A DNA stretch of 64,000 bases, from positions 14,964,151 to 15,028,150 of the forward strand of contig NC_135257.1 in assembly GCF_964204865.1 (NCBI RefSeq), read 5' to 3'. Both the position numbers and the translations under genes were made by a program. Below, in pieces: positions 59,501 to 64,000 of this stretch; positions within the stretch are counted from its first letter, which is position 1; every line of letters begins with the position of its first letter. This DNA comes from Styela clava (taxonomy: Eukaryota; Chordata; Ascidiacea; Stolidobranchia; Styelidae). The notes under the pieces are model-generated. The model had not been told where the DNA came from. It worked only from the letters and a program-made list of their open reading frames with translations, and made no database searches.

Positions 59501-62500
59501 TTGGCACTATCAGCAGACGAATTCTTCTGTACACCTTTACCTTCACTTTTTTTCCGAGCAAATACTGATTTTGGCTGTAGATTAGGATGTAGCCAGAAAC
59601 CAGTGGTTTCTTGATTTGCTAAATAAATTCTCAAAGAGCCATCTTCGCATAAAGCAATCAATGTGGATCTATCTCCATCACTCACCCATGATGAATGTCG
59701 TACAGCAACGAGATCTTGAATTCTGGCTTTGCATGTTGTTGTTTTCATTACCTGCAACCGAATACAATCGGGATCGACTAATAAAGTCACCGGAACACCA
59801 GTGCTATATACAAAGCACGTCATTAGGCCAGGATGGCTTGTTACTTCATTCCAAGAAAATAAGGCCAAACTGGAACCATTACTTGCTTTTCCATTTGTAG
59901 CTTTAAATGCAATAGTAAATAATTTCAATGCCTTTTCTGCTTTGACATCTAAAGTTGCAGCAAAATTTTTGCCATTTCCATAGCTGAAAAAAAGCAATTG
60001 TAAGGTGTGAGAATAGTAAACCGATACTCCACCAGAACCAACTTGATCGTTTTTCTCTTTAAGACTATCATCAACAATAGACAGGGTACCAGTGATGTAG
60101 AAAGGTCCATGAGTAGCCGAACAAAACTCATACAATGGCTGGTGATACATATAACCAGAAGATGACATAATAACAAGCCACGGAACAGAATCTTCACCAC
60201 TAGAGGGTGTCATAAAAGTCGCGTCTCTGATTTTTCCGGTGGGAATTAGAAAATAGAACGAAGGTGATAGAACATCTTTTGACAAATCGTATATTTTCAC
60301 AAACTTAGCAGTAATGAGAGCAATCTCGCTGGTAGATCCTGGGAGCCACAGCGCTTTTATGATGTAATTGCCAGCAGAAAGCTGTGGGTGAAGAGTCAAA
60401 TGGTCATTCACTGTTCCCAAAGATGTGAATGTTAGAATATGACAATCCTTCAATCCACAGACAGCTAATACTTCTTCATTACATGGATTGTTTGCCAAGG
60501 TAACTATAGTAAATGGTATTTGAGTAGTTGAAAGTCTGGTAAGTGTTAATTTCCGCTTACTGGCATCAGCTTGCTTCAAGAGAGCAGAAAGTTGCAGAAT
60601 AGTAAGCTTAGTTTTTTCATGACTAACAGCCAGATGATGTCGTCGGCCAGAACCAGATGACAAACAGCTCATGGCAACTCTTGAAATCATTTGTGTATTA
60701 ATCAATTGTCTGATAGTTTGTCCCTGCTCACCAGTAAAATTTGCTTTTACATTCTCAAAAGCACCTTCTTGAGATCCAAGAGTAGGGACCAGTAGAGTTT
60801 CAACAGTCAACGTTATCTTGTCCGTCTCATGAAGCTTTGACATCATTTGTCGAGCGTAAGCTGTGCTATTGGGTGTGACCGATCTATATTCACTTCCTTC
60901 AACAATCTTTTCTAAATCAGAAATAACATCTAACAGAAGTCCGACACATTGTTCTTTTCCATCATCAGTGCTCAGGTAATGTAAGATCTCATTTCTACAT
61001 CCATCCAAATTTTTACACAATTTCATTCTCTTTTGTCGTTTATGTCGCCTCGATTTTTCTTCAGATTCACCAGATGCAGATGCTGTTTTGGCTGTAGAAT
61101 CAACGAAAGTAGCACTGGCTCCAGCAGACAGAATCTTTTTAGACTGCAGAGAAGTCATGGAGGATGATGCAGATGGAACAACAGTTGTACTGGAGGAGGA
61201 AGCTGAAAGAATTCTTTCTGAAGAATTTTCGATTACCTGGTCTCGCTTTGTTAAAGCTTTACAGGCCTTACTACCTTTAGCTCCGCAGTCGCAGAAAAAA
61301 GATCCATACTTTGCATAAGCAAGATCATGACCTTTATGGCATACTTTTGCACAAATAGTGCAAACACCAATTCCCTCAGTCATTTCACATGTATGACAAT
61401 GGTACCAATGCTGGTTCATGAATTCCTTTTGGGTGACTGTATATGTGCACAGTTTACTAGACATATCCTCTGCTTCTGTTGGGTCATAGTCTAAAACAGG
61501 TTGGACGTTTGGTTTGTCCATTTCTACTGTATTTTCATTGTCATGTATCACTAAATCATCTTCATATTCGCTGCAATATTGATCTTCAGCTTCTATCTCA
61601 TGAAGAACCAGAAGAACATCCATTATATAAAAAAGAATGAGCTCACATACATTTACAACATTCATCTGTTCTTTAGTCAGTTCATTCATTTTGTCATAAG
61701 TTTGCATTTCTTCTCTGCAAAGCTTGAGCCATCTGAGAGCACTTTTGAAAAGCTTGTCGTGGCCTTGTCCTTCTTTTGCCTCTGCTAAACTCATCAATAT
61801 TGCTAAGAAATCAGTGATGGAATCACTTTCTATATGGGATTCTACATCAACCATTGAAGCTTCCAATATTTTCAAAGCAAGAGTGTGATTGACAGGTGAC
61901 TCCGTATGGGACATGAAACGTGCTAGTTTCAATGAAATATCAGCTTTTTTTGAAGAATCTGTAAAAATAGAGAGTATCATGAATAAAATATGATTACACT
62001 GAAATTGGGTTTTAAAATTATAAATTACAATTTTTTGACTTGGGACATTTAAAGACAATTTGAATTACTGTTCAGAATATACCATTTCCTACAATATTGC
62101 GGTGATTTTGATAACTAATTGTCTGATAATTTTAAACACATATTTGTACACCACATTGACCACACCGTTTTGAAGAAGATTATATATAGCATATTAGCAT
62201 TAATTTAGTTTTGTGGTACATGAAAGCCAGCGGTCAAAGCAAAAAGAAAACTAAAAAAAATTTCTTTCAAGTAAAATATATAGTAAACTTTGTGTTGTAT
62301 CATGCAAATAAGTCCAAGATCACCATTTGGAACACAAAAACGTTGATACATTATAATTGTTAATAACAGTTTCAAGTTCTGCTATATTCAGTTCAGTTAA
62401 CTTTAAAAATAATCGAGGATATACCACACACACGAAATCATTGCTCACCTTTAGATGAATCCAGAAGAAATGATTTGAAGGTTGTCAACCATTTGTCGAA

Positions 62501-64000
62501 TTCCATTTGTGGTAAAGACTCAAGCTTATTCATTTCAGCAATGATAGGGATCAGGAGAGGATCAGGTGTTTTACCGATAATTCCATCAAACATTTTGCAT
62601 ATAAGACTGAATAGCGCATGATTGTAGAGCTTTTGATTAGGTGTACTACAAAGAAGTAATGCAACAAAATCTCCTGAATATTTCAATTGTATACCACTGT
62701 ATGCTGTTAGTGGGGATTTGGGATCTTTTTTTGTGAGGACATCTTTTTCCTCTTTTGAGGATATGAAGAAATGATGCATGGCCTTTTTCATGTGAGACGA
62801 ATTTTCTTGAGAATGAAATTGTTCTAGGAAAGACAAAAACGCAGTTGAATATTTCCTCTCCTCTATTTCACTCTTCGCATTCATGTTGATGATGAAATCA
62901 TAGATCTGGTGGATGACGTGATACCAAACAGTCTCTTTAAATTTTTCAGAAGTGGGGTCCTGTCCAAGTGACTTGGTGTCAGTAAATCTACTCATTAGAG
63001 TATCAGTAACAATCTGCAATAATTCTCTGTAGGAAGAAACGTCACTAGACTTGTTACCTACATCATCACATAAAGACAATTTTGCCAGAGTTTGGTGAAC
63101 AGTTTCAGCAAGATATTGTAAAATTGTTAAGTACGGATTTTTGTTTTGGAGAGCTTTTAAATAGCTTGTAAAAACGTTTTCTGTATCAATATTTTCATTT
63201 TTTGTGTCTCCAGCTATTCTTGATCGAGATTGCGAATCCCACTTGCTAATTTCAGAGTCCAAAGACTTGGGCATTTCAGGAAAGTTTACACTACTCAACA
63301 AATTACCTTCAATGAGTTTTAACCCAGCAACATCAGTTTCCATAACCGATGAGTACAAATCGCATGACTCTTCTGGCTCTCTACTTGCATGCATAACGTA
63401 CGAGCGGCAGACAAATCGTAACAGCTTCATCACTTTCATGACTGTTGGAAATAATAGTGTTGGAGGTGTCTCAAAATTTTCTTCTTGTCTTCCAATGGTG
63501 TTTATTACTTCATGCAGCAGGCAATCTAATACCATAATTTCTGTGAAAGATGGAAATGCACTTTTGGGAACAATATTGCCATCCACTTCATATGCAAAAT
63601 GATTGCTTACAAATTGTTGGAGTAGCGCTGCAAACTCATCGAATGCATTTTCCTTCGGTATACCTGTGAAATTTTTATTGAGCATGAACCCGAAAGAATG
63701 TGCCGCTATGAGAAAATAAGACAGGTCTTGTGATGTTGTTTCATTACTATCCTCAAGCAACAGTGGCATGATCTTTTTGTGCAATCTCCAAGTAATTTGA
63801 AAATTGTATACAAGAAACCGCTTCATTAATTCAGGCATTCTTTCGTCCACATATTTTTCATCGCCACAAAAGGCAAGCTTTAACTTACCACCTGCATTCA
63901 TGGCAGAAAAGACAATTTTATAAAGATTATCAGCTGATATATCACAGCTGTTAAGAACTTCCACAGCAGTTTTATCCACACCCGATATTCCCAAATCACT
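49825..64000 (-). CDS. UBR4: E3 ubiquitin-protein ligase UBR4 (p600/pushover), C-terminal ~4,390 aa, 3 exons in window
   Basis: Minus-strand exons: 64000(edge)-62449, 61958-51076, 50553-49825. Introns are 490 and 522 nt with GT-AG ends and matching phases. UBR4 is a giant cytosolic E3 of the N-degron pathway that binds destabilising N-termini through its UBR box. That zinc-finger box is at ~61250-61455 (YHCHTCEMTEGIGVCTICAK, then FFCDCGAKGSKACKAL). Other landmarks in order: a propeller-like region, an acidic run (~57785-57895), a Cys4-type zinc-ribbon segment (~54800-54965, CPRCSAS ... CGNCGENVFQCHKC), a conserved segment with NKICRDCDLVALLEDDNGME (~52500-52890), the UBR4-specific hemi-RING (~51130-51410, LTCIICREGYKF ... 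HYDCHTSAVRAA), and the helical C-terminus (TGGGGPQSNIHLIPYILHM). The reading frame continues past the window edge; vertebrate UBR4 is ~5,180 aa, so roughly the first 800-1,200 residues are missing. No frameshift or stop is seen. Confidence 0.96.
51076..61958 (-). CDS. UBR4: UBR4 giant exon, 10,883 nt uninterrupted
   Basis: It begins after a clear acceptor (CTCTCTATTTTTACAG) and ends at CAG|GTAATT. It encodes ~3,627 residues spanning from just before the UBR box through the hemi-RING, a region divided among dozens of exons in vertebrates. The translation has no insert that looks like a retained intron. The apparent Met at 62058 is inside the preceding intron and is not a start. Confidence 0.93.
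51130..51410 (-). other. UBR4-type hemi-RING coding segment
   Basis: CIICREGY, a spacer, VVHYDCH and an NANTKCNG segment form the half-RING plus zinc-binding module specific to UBR4, which recruits the E2. The ligands appear intact, so catalysis is probably retained. Confidence 0.75.
61250..61455 (-). other. UBR-box zinc-finger coding segment of UBR4
   Basis: Cys/His-rich run with C-x2-C, C-x2-C, CHKGHD and CDCG motifs, the pattern that binds type-1 N-degrons in UBR proteins. All expected Cys and His ligands are visible. Confidence 0.9.
62449..64000 (-). CDS. UBR4: UBR4 upstream exon (partial at window edge)
   Basis: Open from the window edge (SDLGISGVDKTAVEVLNSCD onward) to the donor AAAG|GTGAGC at 62449. 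The exon ends in phase 1 and joins the large exon to give ...LLDSSK-D-SSKKADIS. It encodes an alpha-helical, armadillo-like scaffold stretch without a catalytic motif. There is no start codon, because the true N-terminus lies outside the window. Confidence 0.9.

Noticed and set aside
61959..62058. Start codon for a separate ~3,700-aa protein at 62058
   Set aside because: The first ~33 codons are intronic. A clear acceptor ends at 61959 and the phase matches the donor at 62449, so it is an internal exon of UBR4.

Overview
This is animal (metazoan) nuclear DNA: AT-rich, with intron-containing genes, GT-AG splice sites, polyadenylation signals and many short DNA-transposon remnants. The gene set suggests an invertebrate deuterostome, most likely an ascidian-like tunicate. 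It has one COE/EBF transcription-factor gene that lacks the duplicated second helix of vertebrate EBFs, compact introns, and splice acceptors placed just upstream of start codons. The organism is inferred from gene structure; no marker sequence proves it.

Layout. 1-445 (-): the edge of a membrane-protein gene, probably polycystin (PKD) family. 446-7757: intergenic, with a three-unit ~186-bp tandem repeat, a complete 451-bp hAT element with perfect 8-bp target duplications, and dispersed repeats. 7758-12645 (+): an eight-exon gene I reassembled from short exons. It encodes a 402-aa secreted mosaic protein (signal peptide, FN3, LDL-receptor class A, six-cysteine sushi, FN3, acidic tail). 12710-17760: transposon-rich, with a second hAT element (240 bp, perfect 8-bp TSD). 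17763-20833 (+): an eight-exon SLC17 (sialin/VGLUT family) transporter of 490 aa with a fold-back element in intron 1. 20834-27890: repeats, including a 2,958-bp element (23597-26554) bounded by ~285-bp terminal inverted repeats and holding exon-like coding stretches. 27982-39749 (-): a complete 14-exon COE/EBF gene (572 aa). 39750-49824: long upstream/intergenic DNA with a second copy of a dispersed repeat. 49825-64000 (-): the C-terminal ~4,390 aa of the UBR4/p600 E3 ubiquitin ligase in only three exons, one of them 10,883 nt long and uninterrupted.

The genes do not form a functional cluster: UBR4 (N-degron ubiquitin ligase), EBF (neural/mesodermal transcription factor), SLC17 (organic anion/glutamate-type transporter) and the mosaic secreted protein are unrelated neighbours. 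In the four multi-exon gene models all exon phases join, and the totals divide by three where the gene is complete, so these copies appear intact. The least described items are the mosaic secreted protein, the giant UBR4 exon, and the long-TIR element with its embedded coding stretches.
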